Shown here: positions 1 through 12,110 of the stretch, one piece after another
Layout of the letters: the number at the start of each line of letters is the position of its first letter
How positions within the stretch are numbered: position 1 is the first letter of the stretch
Assembly: GCA_051453625.1 (NCBI GenBank)
Contig: JBOZIK010000001.1
Span: 235,452,792 to 235,497,579 of the forward strand
DNA: 44,788 bases
DNA from: Welwitschia mirabilis
Lineage: Eukaryota; Gnetophyta; Gnetopsida; Welwitschiales
Direction of reading: 5' to 3'
Made by a program: the position numbers and the translations under genes
The notes under the pieces: model-generated
Database searches by the model: none
The model's input: the letters and a program-made list of their open reading frames with translations, nothing else
What the model was told of the DNA's origin: nothing

Positions 1-249
1 ATAGTGGTTGCACCCACCTCATCATGAAAAAATAATTTTTAGTTAGAGGCTATGGAATCAATAATGTCTTGGTGTGATCAGAGGTATTGCTTATTTTCTA
101 GACTCATTTTACATATAGTACGTTTACATGATCATTCTACGTTTTTGGATTTTAGTATTATTTTGGAGTATGGGTAGGTGAGCTCATTTATAAGTAGATT
201 TTAATCTTATCATTCCTTGATTAAAAATATTAGATATACTTGATTTTAT
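1..249 (+). repeat. First copy of an internal 3' module of element C
   Basis: Positions 1-249 align without large gaps to 1664-1913, at roughly 80% identity by eye. Both end in the same short phrase TATACTTGATTTTAT. It is cut at the left by the window edge and at the right by the 100-N gap. It may be a tandem duplication inside one element, the end of a neighbouring element, or an assembly join. Confidence 0.7.
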
Positions 250-349
250 NNNNNNNNNNNNNNNNNNNNNNNNNNNNNNNNNNNNNNNNNNNNNNNNNNN
301 NNNNNNNNNNNNNNNNNNNNNNNNNNNNNNNNNNNNNNNNNNNNNNNNN
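250..349. other. Assembly gap, 100 N
   Basis: A run of exactly 100 N, the usual placeholder for a gap of unknown size. Any open frame read through it is meaningless. Confidence 0.98.
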
Positions 350-1550
350 TATAACTTCACATCACATCTTTTTCATTTTCACATTACCTTATGATCTTGA
401 TTATGATAATCTTTCTTCATCTCTTCTAATTAAACCTTCATATAATTCTCAAGTCCATGTTCCTTTCCTTGACTCTCATAAAATCCACAAATTTTAAGAT
501 TCTATTTCTCCTATCTCTCAATCCTTTCCTTTTAAAAATCTATGTGATACTACAAGTAATATCCTTTCTTTTTGTATCAATTTTACTTTACCTTATGCTC
601 TTGATGATTATCCTTTTCAAAAGTATGACTTGTAATATCTTGGAATTTTAAATTGGGGTAAACCTTATCTTTTTGATGATAATCCATGCTTTAAATTAAA
701 ACTTAAGGAGCTTATTAATCTTATTAAACATTCTCAAAAGCCCTTAAAAACTTCTTGGATCTATTCTTTAAATAGTATCTTTAATGAATTATATAATGAT
801 ACTCATGATTTATAATGTTTTAATAAGATATTACTTGTTAATGAAATTTATCACTTCTTTATCTATTATTTAAATTCTGAAATTTGTGCTATTAAAGTTT
901 TATCATTTTACTCTTTTCTTCTCCAATTGATTTTACTCCAAAATGATCATTTACCTCTTATGTTTTATCAATTGGTTTATATTTGATTAGGTCCTTATCT
1001 TTTAGAAAAAGTACATCTAAAATGGCTCAGTTGAAACCTCTAACCTGAACACTAGGAAAATTTAGAAGTTAATGGATAGAAAATTAAAATCATTGAAATA
1101 TCTTTTGATTAAATCTTGAATATGATAAAAGAACTTATCTTGGATTTTTCTCCAGCCATTATCTAAATTCTTCCTTAGCTAATTCTTTTAGTAAACATCA
1201 TGCTATTACTTAAACATCTTTAACTTGACTAATGTTTTACTTTATAAAGCTATCATGACTAGTAAATTTTTTTACTTAGGTATTCTAAGTGATGAGATTG
1301 GATTCATCCAATTTTAACACATTCATACATCTATGAACATCATTTAAAAGGAAGATGCCTTAGTTTCTTTTATTCTCTCTCAATGATGTGAGTCTTTAGT
1401 TGTTTTAGTGTTCTTCCTTATTTCTTATCTTATTACTTCATCCTTATCCTTACAAGTACTTGGTCATGTGAAATTTATTCTTTCACTTTAATAACAACCA
1501 TGATCTTTTATATCTACATTAAAATTAAGGTTACCATGATGTCCTATTGC
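350..1550 (+). pseudogene. Post-integrase coding relic of element C (possible third ORF), function unknown
   Basis: Several frames read as protein-like stretches interrupted by stops, for example the phrases PYALDDYPFQKYDL and LGILNWGKPYLFDD near 590-680. The related region of element B (24751-25950) carries matching phrases such as YALDKRLFFYEL and NYDLQNLGIL, and both then share a conserved block (CTTATCTTTTAGAAAA at about 993 and 25635, followed by TGGCTCA). Athila-type elements often carry an extra, sometimes envelope-like, ORF between integrase and the 3' LTR, so this could be its remnant. I do not recognise a domain in it, and no signal peptide or clear membrane segment can be trusted in such decayed sequence. 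Confidence 0.45.
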
Positions 1551-1913
1551 AAGAGCACCAAGGCAAATTTTCCTAAGAAGGGGCCTTTAGCAGTATGATA
1601 TGGTAGCTATAGAAACTCCACTAGGGGTCAGTTGGTTATGCTGTGTAGGTCCCTACTCCTCTAAAAGTGGTTGCACTCCCCTCATTATGGAAAAACAATT
1701 TTTACTTAGAGGCTATGAGATTAGTGATGCCCCTAGTATCATCAGAGGTATTTCTTGTTTTCTAAACTCATTTTGCATATAGTACTTTCACATGATTATT
1801 CTACTTTTTTGGATTCTAGTTTTATTTTTGGGTATGATCAGGTAATTTCATTTCTAAGTAGCTTTATATATTATCATTTCTTGATTAAAAATATTAGATA
1901 TACTTGATTTTAT
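1551..1913 (+). repeat. Conserved 3' module shared by elements C and A
   Basis: The block around 1551-1625 (core GTATGATATGGTAGCTAT followed by AACTCCACTAG) recurs at 40893-40965 in element A, and its right part recurs at 1-249. It keeps an open frame from 1600 to 1782, but the A copy of the same block has stops, so I treat it as a conserved 3' region and not a gene. Confidence 0.6.
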
Positions 1914-3279
1914 CCTAGTCATTACCTATTTCAGTGGAGCGTTATGATTTTTTACATTATGTTATGCATTATTATCAGGTTATTTTATGATTTATACTAA
2001 GGAACTTTGCTAGGATGGAATTTTGGATAGGCCAACAATCTTCTTCATGCTCCTCATTATACATTTGCATTATGTTCTCTTTAGTTGTTTTGTTTGGAAT
2101 TTTCAAAGTTGTTTTTGTATCTTTTTCCACATAATAATTAGGAATAGATCATTTGGCAGTTTTTTGATTGTATTTTTATTTTTATTCATAGTTTTTATTT
2201 GTAATGGTTATTTTTATATTAAGTGCTTTAAATTAATGCATTTTTTTCACTTTGATTTATGTATTCCTTTTTTTATGCTAATGTTTATTTCTTTGCTTTT
2301 GCTTTTGCTTTTGCATACATACACTTACACAATCTTGAATACTCATTGAGTTTAGGACACATTTGAGGAGTTCTTTTAAGCATTGCTTAATTCTACCTAT
2401 TGCATTTTCTTCTCTTTAACACCCTTTTTACATAAGTCTCTTTCCACCATGGTCATGATTTTTAGGATATTTCTTCATCTTTTACCTTCTTTCTAATTTT
2501 TTGCTACTTTTTGACTTCTTACTTTCTTTTAGACTGTTTTGGATTTTTCCTATCTATTTAAACATCCCATTTGAACACTTTTGTTCCATCTCTATCATCC
2601 CCATAATAGACAAGATGACAAGGATCCTTTTAATATGTTGCAATCTAGGTGGTCTTGCTTCAACGTTGGGGAGGAGTGGGGAGGGGGGATTGAGGTATGA
2701 CATCTTTCTGAGATTCTTATAACATATTAAAAAAATTTTAAATTTAAAAGCATCATTTTTAAGCTTTAATGATATATATTTATGATGAGTTTTTTGGATA
2801 TAATTTCATTGACTTTATCCAATAAGAGCATAGTAGCACACTCACAGAGTTTTGAGCAATTATGTTTTAGATCATCTTCAGGAAAAGAATCTTATCTTTA
2901 CTCTTATACTTTTCTCCTTGTAAAATACATTAATGAACTTACCTATATTATTTTGAGTTATCACTACTTAGTTTTATGCATCAGCTTCAGTATCCCTATT
3001 ATGCATAAACATTACCATTTTATGAATTATCATTGTCATATTGTTATGGCTTATTTGTGTGTATGATATTCATTCATTCTATTGTGATGAGTTTAAGTTG
3101 GAGGCTTATGAATATATTAGTGACTGTGTCAATTAATGGGTGTTTTATCTCTGTTCCTACAATGAGAAAATTGAACTCAAATTTTACTTTTTTAGTTGTT
3201 GATTATCTTAGTCAAATTCGCTCGCAATATAGTTGATCACTCACCGTATAAGGAAAGGATAAGGTTAAGTATAGTGCTA
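1914..3279 (+). other. Non-coding 3' region of element C before its 3' LTR
   Basis: AT- and T-rich sequence with no convincing coding frame; short open frames at 2023-2349, 2501-2722 and 2782-3066 are low-complexity. The part near 2725-2765 (AAAAAATTTTAAATTT) matches element B near 26400-26440, which supports one continuous 3' region. A G-rich tract lies at 2668-2688. The last 30 bases (3251-3279) contain purine-rich AAGGAAAGGATAAGG, which could be the decayed polypurine tract, although it does not touch the LTR start. Confidence 0.45.
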
Positions 3280-4545
3280 TGTTGTAAGGCCAATTTATAG
3301 GAATTTGATGGTGTATTTAGAGTACTTTTGCATGATATTTATATGTAATTCTAATGATTATGAAGAATCAATGGGATGATCACATAAACACATAAATCTT
3401 AGCATATTTGGAGATATTTTAGGCATGTTCTGGCATTTAATGTATTAGAAGAATATTAATGATAAAGAAGGCTAATTTACTTTAGCTATATAGCTTTGAA
3501 AGGGTGTCATCCCCCTTGTTGTCTACATGAAAGATAAGACGATATCACTATATTAGCCTATTGTAATAGTAACTTGGAGTTGGAGCTTAGAGCCAATAAG
3601 TACCCTTTTCTAAGGAGATGTTGTCTCCATGACATGAGGGATGATGATAATTGAAGGGCCGATTATAGAGCTAAAAGCTGATGAATTATCTATTGTTATG
3701 GAGCTTTGTTCCTATTGTCATTCCCATAATAGTCAGGATGAGAACTATTTTGTATAAGTAGGATAAAATTATCTTGTAATGGCATCATGCACCCCACCTG
3801 AGCTACTAGGGTTTTTTCTCTGACTTTTAGGTTATTATTCTAGAACTTTCAATTTAAAACTAATAAATACCTCCCTTGTCCTTACTTCCAATTCATTTTT
3901 TGTACTTGATGTTCTTGTGACAAAAGATTGAAGGACAAGAAGTCCATACAATAGTTTTAGAGAAGAGTTTACCTTAGTATTAAGCTAAGTAGCCTCCATT
4001 GAGGTGCTACTACTTTGTTGTAATTGGATGTAAAGTTTTATGATTAATTCAATTACTCTTTTGACTACAATTTTGTTTATGTCCCTTATGGTTTAAGTTG
4101 ATTATAGTTTAGTGACAGTTCTATAATTTACTTAGATCATAATGATAAATTTTGTCAAGGTTGGTCTTGTTAATTTAGATTTGCATTACTATTTCATTAA
4201 AATTCCATATTACATTATTCATATTCTATTTGAAAATTCCTATGGTTTATGTTGGCTAAAAATAAGTTATCGAACTCTTCCTAGTTGATCTAAGTTATAC
4301 AAAAATAGTCCTTATAATAGGAGGATTAGAGTCCAAATAGAATTCATCTCATTTCCATTTTCATCTTTTACATTTCACCTTCATTTATGATTGCATTGTA
4401 TTTTCATGTTTGTTTACTTTTATTTACTAAAATAGAAAAAATTAAAAATACTTTTGGAAATAAATTCTCTAACTTATAGCTTAGTGCCTTCAACTCATTA
4501 TGACATTTAAATTAACTCCTATCTATACTAGTATGTATTTACTAC
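3280..4545 (+). repeat. 3' LTR of element C
   Basis: It starts with TGTTGTAAGGCC, close to the starts of the other LTRs here (TGTTGCAAAGCC at 33124, TGTTGTAAATCC at 42660). The second half contains the phrase GTCCCTTATGGTTTA and other blocks shared with family B LTRs (13488-14713 and 27142-28381). The length of about 1.27 kb fits. The 3' end is uncertain: no tRNA-Asp-type primer binding site follows, as expected for a 3' or truncated LTR. Confidence 0.65.
3753..3760 (+). promoter_or_regulatory. Candidate TATA box in LTR C
   Basis: TATAAGTA followed by GG lies about 470 bases into the LTR, a plausible U3 position for an LTR promoter. Nothing shows that it is active. Confidence 0.3.
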
Positions 4546-4599
4546 AAGAATTATGATTTATAGGTTTTCCTAAAGGACTTAAGGATTGCAAATTTACAC

Positions 4600-4995
4600 T
4601 GCAAAAATACTATTTATTTTTAATAGGTAATTATATGAAGCACAAAAAAGCTGATTTATCTTATCAAGGAGGAAATTTGAAAATGTTAATTTTTAGCTTA
4701 TGCATGAGAAATTGTTAAAATTTAGTGATTGTTTATCATTATAACAGATAATATTGTGGATGACGTTTGACATATGATGTTAATATAATACTTAAGCCAT
4801 CTTGAATAAATAAGAGATATTTATATGACCTTATAATAAAGCATTATATGAGTTATATATCTTTCTTTTTTGCAAAAGCTACTTATGAATGTATTTTAGA
4901 TGCACATAGATTTATTTAGGAACAGTTGACTTAAATATTTAATAAAAGTATATGTGAAAGTTTAAACTTTTAGTTGTGGAGCTTAGAATGTTATA
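4600..4995 (+). repeat. Dispersed repeat of unknown family, copy 1
   Basis: It aligns with 12570-12965 in the same orientation, roughly 75-80% by eye, with a nearly identical core (AAATTGTTAAAATTTAGTG and following bases, at about 4710 and 12672). Later shared phrases are CTACTTATGAATGTATTTT and GCACATAGATTTATTTAGGA. The two copies are 8 kb apart. They could be LTRs or ends of one element or two dispersed copies; no terminal TG/CA or target duplication is visible. Confidence 0.6.
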
Positions 4996-6290
4996 TTTTG
5001 ATTTCAAATCTAGGTTGACAATTTTAGTGGAATAATTATTCTAAGCCTAGGATATGGTATTAGTTGATTAAGATAATTAAAGTTTTTGTAATAATATAGT
5101 TTGTGAACATGATTACTATAAGACACCCAACACCTTCATATAATTTTGAGTCATTTATTTTAAGAATGAGATAGATGAATTATATAAAGAGGGTAAAGTA
5201 AAAATTTTAGATATGAGTGTTAGATTTATTTGAAATCACATGAACATAAAATCACATGAACATAGAGAAAAATGGATGAAAACCCACAACAAAACTAATA
5301 TGATTATAAAATAAACATCATGTAGAAAACAAGAGTGATAGATATATGTTTTATTTGTTGATCATATGGTAAAATGTTAAAGCTGTTAAACAAAATTTTT
5401 AGAGTTTGAGTCCCATTAGATTAAATTTTTGTTATTCAACTTGAATTAATTCCTATATCATAGGTTCCTCTGGCATGAGAAATATAGAACTATAAATTAA
5501 AACTACATATTAGATTAATGTAAAGGATAGTCTTATTCTCTAAGATGTGACCTTTGACTTATTTATATAATATATATAAAAAAAGATAGGAGCATATTGA
5601 TAATGGAAAGCACATTACATGAAGGATCTATTTAAGTTGATTGTAATATTAGACATCCATGAGACTCATTTCTTAATTAATTGACAAAAGAGAGATGAGA
5701 GAGATAAGAGTGATGATGAAAATTATGGATAATTTTTAGAATAAATCAAAATTAATTATATCAAGTAATTGATTTTTGTACTTAATGTGAGCCCTTTTCC
5801 TTTTTCCTTCTAATGTTAACTATAGTTCCTTTGCTTGCCTTCCTCTATCTACAATTAACATATTCCTCATTTTGATGTGCTTTTCTTGATCATGCATAGT
5901 TAAATCCTCTCTTTTACCACTACATGATAGATCAATGTCTCCTTATTCTCTAGTTTCAAGACTTTTGTGATAATGTCACACTTTTGTAATTATTCATCTA
6001 TGTGACCTCTACCCATATATACATTCCTCCCTCACTTTTATTTTGCCATCATGTCATTAAAGGTGAACATAAGTGCTTACATTTTTGCACAATAAAGAAC
6101 AGCTAGAGATATTAAGTCTTCAAATATTCTATGAGATGAACATTTCCTTTATAAACCATGTTATAAATGATCTAACTATGTCCATTTTATAAGCTAACAA
6201 CATAATGATAAAACTAAATAAGTAATTTGTTTGATTCATAAGAGCATCTGAAGAGGTAGAAGACCTGTGAAAATGTGTAATTTGTAAGAT
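4996..6290. other. Anonymous AT-rich DNA
   Basis: No gene or recognisable element domain. A perfect 16-bp tandem duplication lies at 5233-5264. A weak tRNA-promoter-like pair lies at about 5364-5413 (a B-box-like AGTTTGAGTCC at 5403-5413), too weak to call. Confidence 0.5.
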
Positions 6291-6605
6291 ATGAAAATGA
6301 CTTCAGTTTCACTCACTAGAAATGGATACCATCATTTCAATGAATCTTTGTTAGAAATAATTTATAATGAATTACAAACAATTACCAAATCTGTAGATTC
6401 TACTACCTTTTTCATGACAAATGATGAAAGGTATCTCTTGAATAGACTCAATTTGAAATTGATTTCTGAAAATCTTGATATGCACCTTAAGATAATTTGC
6501 ATGTTCAAGAATCTATTGGCTTCTTTAATGTATCTAGAAAATTTTAACTATATCACTATTAAAGGTCACACTATGATTAGCAGATTGATGACTCATAACT
6601 ATTGA
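6291..6605 (+). pseudogene. Unassigned 104-codon ORF, possibly a coding relic
   Basis: An uninterrupted frame of 104 codons starts at ATG and ends in TGA. It is longer than most frames in this AT-rich background and its predicted protein has mixed composition (Leu, Asn, Ile, Thr, Lys) instead of homopolymer runs. I recognise no domain, motif, signal peptide or membrane segment. No flanking LTR can be tied to it. It may be a retroelement coding relic, a fragment of a host pseudogene, or chance. Confidence 0.2.
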
Positions 6606-9092
6606 TTTCTGTCCAAAGGCTAATCAATTATAACTTCAGTAGAATACAAAACTCTATATAGGTGAGTTGAAAACTAGAAATTAGGGCTTAGAATTAAGGA
6701 TAAGAATAACCTCACCTAGTAAAAACCCTAAGGATATAGAAACATAGAACTTTTAAGATTTAAAAACCAAAACTATAAAACCCATTAAGCAAAACCATTA
6801 CTAATAGTAGGGACTAGAATAATAGATAACCAAAGATTTGTGAAAGATCAAAGATGATAAGATATAGTCGGCTTAACTTCATTATTAACCTTAGTTCCTA
6901 TAGTTTAGATGTTAATAAAACTAGATAAGGTAAAGCTTTGATTATATATGAAATCAAGGACATTTTTGATTAACTATCCATTCTATAAGTCCTACTACCT
7001 GTAATCATGAAGAATGAGCAATAATAAAGCATGAATGACCACCTTTTGCTAATGATGATATCATTTTTATCATTTTTTATATGTATTATTTGTCATGTTT
7101 TCTTACTTGGCACTACTTAAAAAGGGAAAATGTTTTATCAATGTGATTTTGATGGTTTAAAAATAAATGAAAAAAAAAAAGAGTTTGGAAACAAACTCCA
7201 AGAAGCTAGTGCAAATTCATAGATAACAGAAAGTGAGATCCTCCACTTGAAGGAGTGTAATAGAAGAGATGCCTATCTTTTGAATTCATAGGTAAACTAG
7301 ATAGTTTAATTTGGAAAAATATTTATGCATTCTTATAGAACTTAGCTAATGAAGGTAACACGAAGACAGAAATACAAGAAACAAGCATAGTAGTTTTTCA
7401 CTATTAAATAGCAGTTGAGGTGGGTATAAATAACTAGAAATTTAGAAAGTAGGAAATTAGTTAAGGAATTAGCTCTTATAAAAATGCAAATACTTTCTTA
7501 TAAGTCATCATCATTTTCACTAATTAATGTAAGAAACATTAGTGAATAAAATATTAGCAAAGAGCATTGTAGAAAAGAAAGTTATATGATATCTAGTTTA
7601 TTCATTTTCTAAGCTATTCTAGTATCTATTCATATGTTATAATCTATATGAAAACTCTATGTTATTGATTCAAAAATAATATTATCTTTGTCCTTAACTA
7701 TTACTTAATCTACAGTTAAATGCAACCTGAAATTTTAGATTCATTTTCCTTTGTAGGTATTAATTTTGGAAATTATTCTGCGTTGGTAAATTAGCATTTT
7801 TTCAACCTTCTTTTATTTCCATTTTTGTGAATCTTAACTCATTGTTTTAACTTATTTAAGTTGCATTGTAGCTAATGGTTATTTCTTATATTTTATTAAA
7901 TAGGCATCTAGCCTTGCAACTTTTGGCTACCAGTCTTTCATTGTCTTTACTTTATAAAATTCTATCTTTCACCATGTAAATAATCTTTCTCCAAATAGAT
8001 ATACTCATATTTTGATACATGGTCATTTTTCATTTTGATCACCTCCTTCCAGTAATTCTGCACTTCTAATGATTCATTATTATCTAATAACTAGTTACTA
8101 TTTGATTCATAACAATATCTTGTTATGTTTGTATATCTCAGTTCTTAGAAAGATTTACAAGGAATAATATCATAAATACATAGATACTGAGGACTTTCAT
8201 TTTAGATGAATCCAAAACTTATTTATGATTATTTATATCTAATAGAAGTAAGCATTGCACTTATCAAATACATTATTCTTATTATATTTCTTGACTAACT
8301 ACTAGAGTTATCAAGAATGTCATGATCATGTTATTAACTAGAGATCAACAAGTAGGTACATAATGAAATGCTAAAGAAGAGAACCCATGTTATGATTTTT
8401 TAATGATTTTTTAAGGCTTGGAGTTGCCTATAAATATAATAACATATTCATAGTAGTCTTAAGCATAGTAAGTGTGATCTAAGACAACACTTACAAATGA
8501 ATTTGGATAATCACATGCTCTAGAAAATTGTATCATATATTTGCTATGGAATTTCTAGATTAGATAGGTTTTTAATAAATTATTTTTCATTACAGTTTAA
8601 GAGATAAGATAGAAGGGAAAAAAATTCTCTTTTCCATTCCTTCTGCTTTAGAAAATTACTATGAATTTAAGGGATAATAATTTGTATCCCTTCTTCCATC
8701 TTATGCTATAAGATAATCTTTTTATTTTCACCAAATGCAAGTTTATCTTGTGGAATACTTGTATAACAAAGTTATTAGAATTTTTCTAGATATTCCAAGT
8801 AATCATGCAACTATCCTTTAATAATATCATCTATCTTATTATCACTTAGGACTACAAGCAACTCCATGGAGGTAATAATCTATGATAAATTGCCGTTACA
8901 CTCACATACAAAGGTTGAGAAGGGCTAATACATTAGTACCTCTAAAAATTATATAAGACTACATTTCATAGACCTAAGTGGTATATAGTGGAACATGAAA
9001 ACTTTGCTAATGCCATGGGTTATTTTCGAGTTGCTAGTTCTACCAACAAATGATATTTTAATATTGAATGATGCTTCATGAGGAATAACACA
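6606..9092. other. Anonymous AT-rich DNA
   Basis: About 2.5 kb without any coding frame, LTR edge or repeat that I can match elsewhere in the window. On the minus strand, readable protein-like frames from the ORF at 9093-9335 seem to continue with one stop to about 8960. Confidence 0.45.
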
Positions 9093-9335
9093 CTAAAGAA
9101 ATGTCATAACACCAAATCTAGAACTCACTTTATATGGTATATTATAGAAAACATTTTCTATTGTGAGTCTGACTAGAACACCAAGAATGTATTCTTTTTT
9201 TTTGGTCATGCTACTATTAGATTCAATGGAAGTTTTCAGAGGTTGAAATTCACACAAGAAATATATAATTTCTTTATGGGATAAAGGAATCACAAACTTT
9301 AAGTTTAAAAAAAAAGTAATGTAATAGTAACACAC
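9093..9335 (-). pseudogene. Unassigned 80-codon minus-strand ORF, coding relic
   Basis: The minus-strand frame is open for 80 codons. After its stop the same frame continues open for about 45 codons (to about 8957), giving some 125 codons with one stop, more than expected by chance here. Phrases such as LGVLVRLTIENVFYNIPY look like real protein. I cannot assign a family. A decayed retroelement polyprotein is the likeliest source given the surroundings. Confidence 0.25.
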
Positions 9336-11393
9336 ATACCTTTATAGTTAATAATCTTTCTAGTATGAGACTATGAAAGAAAACTAGGTGTGTTGTAAAG
9401 AGTAGTACAATTTGTTATTGAAGTGCGTTAGAAACTCGTAGGTTTCTAGTTCAAGCCCATAGGGTAGAGATTTTATATATTATACATCTCTTAAATAATT
9501 AGCTTCTAAGCTTTCTTAAAATTATTAACCTAACTAAAATAAGTTATTTACTAAAATAATTATAAAGTTAGACATTAAAACAAATGAAAGAATAAAAATT
9601 TTGTTATAAAAACTTATTATAGCAAAATATTATAGATATAAATACTTATGAAAGTAGGGATTAAATATCACATCTTTTGAAATATATCTCTAGGTATTCT
9701 TGCTATTAAGGGGTTTGAAGTATTTTTGTGATGAAGAAAAAGAACTTTAGACCTAGAAATAAAGATTTGCAACTGAGGGAATTATTCTTCCATCAAAACC
9801 TTTCTTCCTATCTAGCTATATGTACAAGTTATATGCTCACATGTTTATATTATTCTTTTATGTTATAATAAGTTTTAGATCTAGGGTGAGCTATTAAGTG
9901 TATTAATTTTTTTATGCAGATAGCTTATTCATATTGGTTACTTGGATTTCAAGTTGTAATTGTTCATTTCTATTGAATGTAAGGTTCTTATGCATAAATT
10001 ATTCATGTTGTTAAAACTTGTAAAATGTGATTTATAAATACATATTCTTCATACCTCATTTCATTTAATATTAAGAGGCTTCTGGGATCTCTTTATGACT
10101 AGATTTTAATTTGTATACTATTATGTTTTATGTGGTTTATATTTGCTCTTAAGGGATGCATCCTCATTAGTCATAAATCTTAAACTATGATTTGAAAAAA
10201 GACATTGAAACTTGTATTAGGTATTTACTCTATAAGTGTGAATGTATCTTAGATTAAAAAGTTATATTATATTAATAAGTTTATTTAATTTACTTATATG
10301 TCTTCTTTCTTTATATTGTTTATTTAATGTTTTCCATAAAATTTACCTATGTAATAAATTTATTGAATTTAGAACTTCCACTAATATCATGACTTATTTT
10401 GTAATTCTCTTAGTAAAGGAATTGAGTTGGATGATTTGAATTTAACTACATATGAAGTATTTAACTAACTAATTCTATTAGTTGTAATCTTGTTTAGATG
10501 AAATATGTATATAGGTATAAAACCTTATAAGGGTAGACTTTACCTACTCTAAATTAATCTAAAAGCTCTTATATATTTATTTAGTATGTGCTTACATAAC
10601 TTTGGTCTTATTACATACATTTTGTCCTTGACTTATTAGGCTTTAAGATGCTATATTATACATATTAACTATTGAAGTAAAAATCCAACTAGATTATACA
10701 TGCAAAAGTATGAAAGAGGCATTGAAAGGAGTACACAACAAAGGAGTATAGAATGGAAGTGATCTACAATCTATGTGTTAAGGCTTGAAGAATTTTCTAC
10801 ATAACATCATTAGAGGTGAGTATCACAATTTAAAGTGAGAGATTATTATGTTGTAATATTTTATTTTATGGTCTACACTTATTTGATTTTAGTCAAAGTA
10901 AGAAAGTCATTGAGATATTCATCCATCCGTAAGTACATTTAACTATGTTCTTAAAGTTATTTACAAAATTAATTATGTGGCCTTTATCAAATCTCTCATG
11001 AAAGATATACTAGTTCATAACTTTTTCCATAATTAAGTAAGAATTATGATATTAGAAAATGGATAATATTGATATTTCATGTATAACAAAAGATTTTTTG
11101 TAAATTTTGAAGATTGATGTACATATAAAATACAACTTTTAGAGCATATGTCATGAAGTCAAGTAAAAGGTAGAGGAAGAAGAGGATTTCTAGAGACTTG
11201 ATTATTCCAAACATGGGAGATGTCTAGTGTTAACTTAATGATCAATATCTTTGATTGACAAGCATGAATACAACATTCAAACTTAGTAAATAATTTATAA
11301 CACATTAAAGGAAGATAATATCAACTCTACAAGTACAAAAATAGAAAGATAAGCTACTTTAGAATCTAAAATAAACGTATTATAGCTCAAGTT
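9336..11393. other. Anonymous AT-rich DNA
   Basis: No supported gene. A weak B-box-like phrase (TAGTTCAAGCCC) lies near 9450. The part just left of 11394 may be decayed chromovirus pol sequence, but no domain can be read. Confidence 0.4.
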
Positions 11394-11425
11394 TCAAGGA
11401 CAAAACCTCTTAACGGGTGGAGAAA
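11394..11425 (+). other. Probable decayed 3' end of a chromovirus pol gene with polypurine tract
   Basis: The phrase TTTCAAGGACAAAACCTCTT, then CGGGTGGAGAAA, resembles the conserved end of plant Tekay/Del-type chromoviruses, in which a TTTCGAGGACGAAA-like coding end is followed by a G/A-rich polypurine tract and an LTR starting TGTAACA or TGTTACA. The differences are mostly G-to-A or C-to-T. The purine run at 11414-11425 touches the putative LTR start. This is recognition by motif only. Confidence 0.45.
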
Positions 11426-11880
11426 TGTTACATCTAAACTTTCAATGTCCAAGATTATAAATAATTATTAAATTTAAATATTCTTAAGCTATTTTAATTA
11501 TTACATGTATTTATTTTCTAATTTCTAGTGGCATAATTTTTATTGTGAAAATTTTATGCAATAATTCCTCACATTTTTTACTAGTCATAATATTTCCTTT
11601 GTTTAAAATTCTTAGTGATGTAATTATGATTCTTATGGTTAAATTATTGTAACTATTACACTTTTATCTCTTTTAACTAAAAAATAGTTTTAGTGTGATT
11701 TTTGGAAATTATTCATTATTGTAATCATTGCATAATAAGCATTATTATTTATTGTTAAGATATTAATGCACCTAGTGGTCTAGCAAGGAATTGAATAAGG
11801 GATCATAGAATCCCTTCCACTTTTTCCACCTTTACCACCCTCCTTTATGATGATGTCTATTCATATTCTAGTGTTCTTTT
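11426..11880 (+). repeat. Probable 3' LTR start of a chromovirus-like element
   Basis: It starts TGTTACATC directly after the polypurine-like tract. The LTR runs into the 230-N gap, so its end is not seen. The pyrimidine-rich phrase CCACTTTTTCCACCTTTACC near 11817-11836 lies close to the gap. No TATA box is clear in the visible part. Confidence 0.4.
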
Positions 11881-12110
11881 NNNNNNNNNNNNNNNNNNNN
11901 NNNNNNNNNNNNNNNNNNNNNNNNNNNNNNNNNNNNNNNNNNNNNNNNNNNNNNNNNNNNNNNNNNNNNNNNNNNNNNNNNNNNNNNNNNNNNNNNNNNN
12001 NNNNNNNNNNNNNNNNNNNNNNNNNNNNNNNNNNNNNNNNNNNNNNNNNNNNNNNNNNNNNNNNNNNNNNNNNNNNNNNNNNNNNNNNNNNNNNNNNNNN
12101 NNNNNNNNNN
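11881..12110. other. Assembly gap, 230 N
   Basis: A run of 230 N inside or near the chromovirus-like LTR. Confidence 0.98.

Larger units (their letters stand above)
1..4545 (+). mobile_element. Element C: 3' part of a degraded Ty3/gypsy (Athila/Tat-like) LTR retrotransposon
   Basis: This stretch holds a post-integrase region, a conserved 3' module and a 3' LTR that starts at 3280. The internal part matches by eye the same region of the two other elements here (24751-27141 and 40560-42659), which gives the assignment. No gag or pol domain lies inside the window, so the 5' part is either left of position 1 or lost. The 100-N gap at 250-349 may join two different fragments, because the sequence before the gap repeats at 1664-1913. 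The right boundary is approximate: the LTR fades out near 4545 without a clear terminal CA or a primer binding site. Confidence 0.6.

Noticed and set aside
2023-2349. A 108-codon ORF rich in Phe, Leu and Ile
   Set aside because: It looks like a membrane protein only because the DNA is T-rich; no similar frame is kept in elements A or B.
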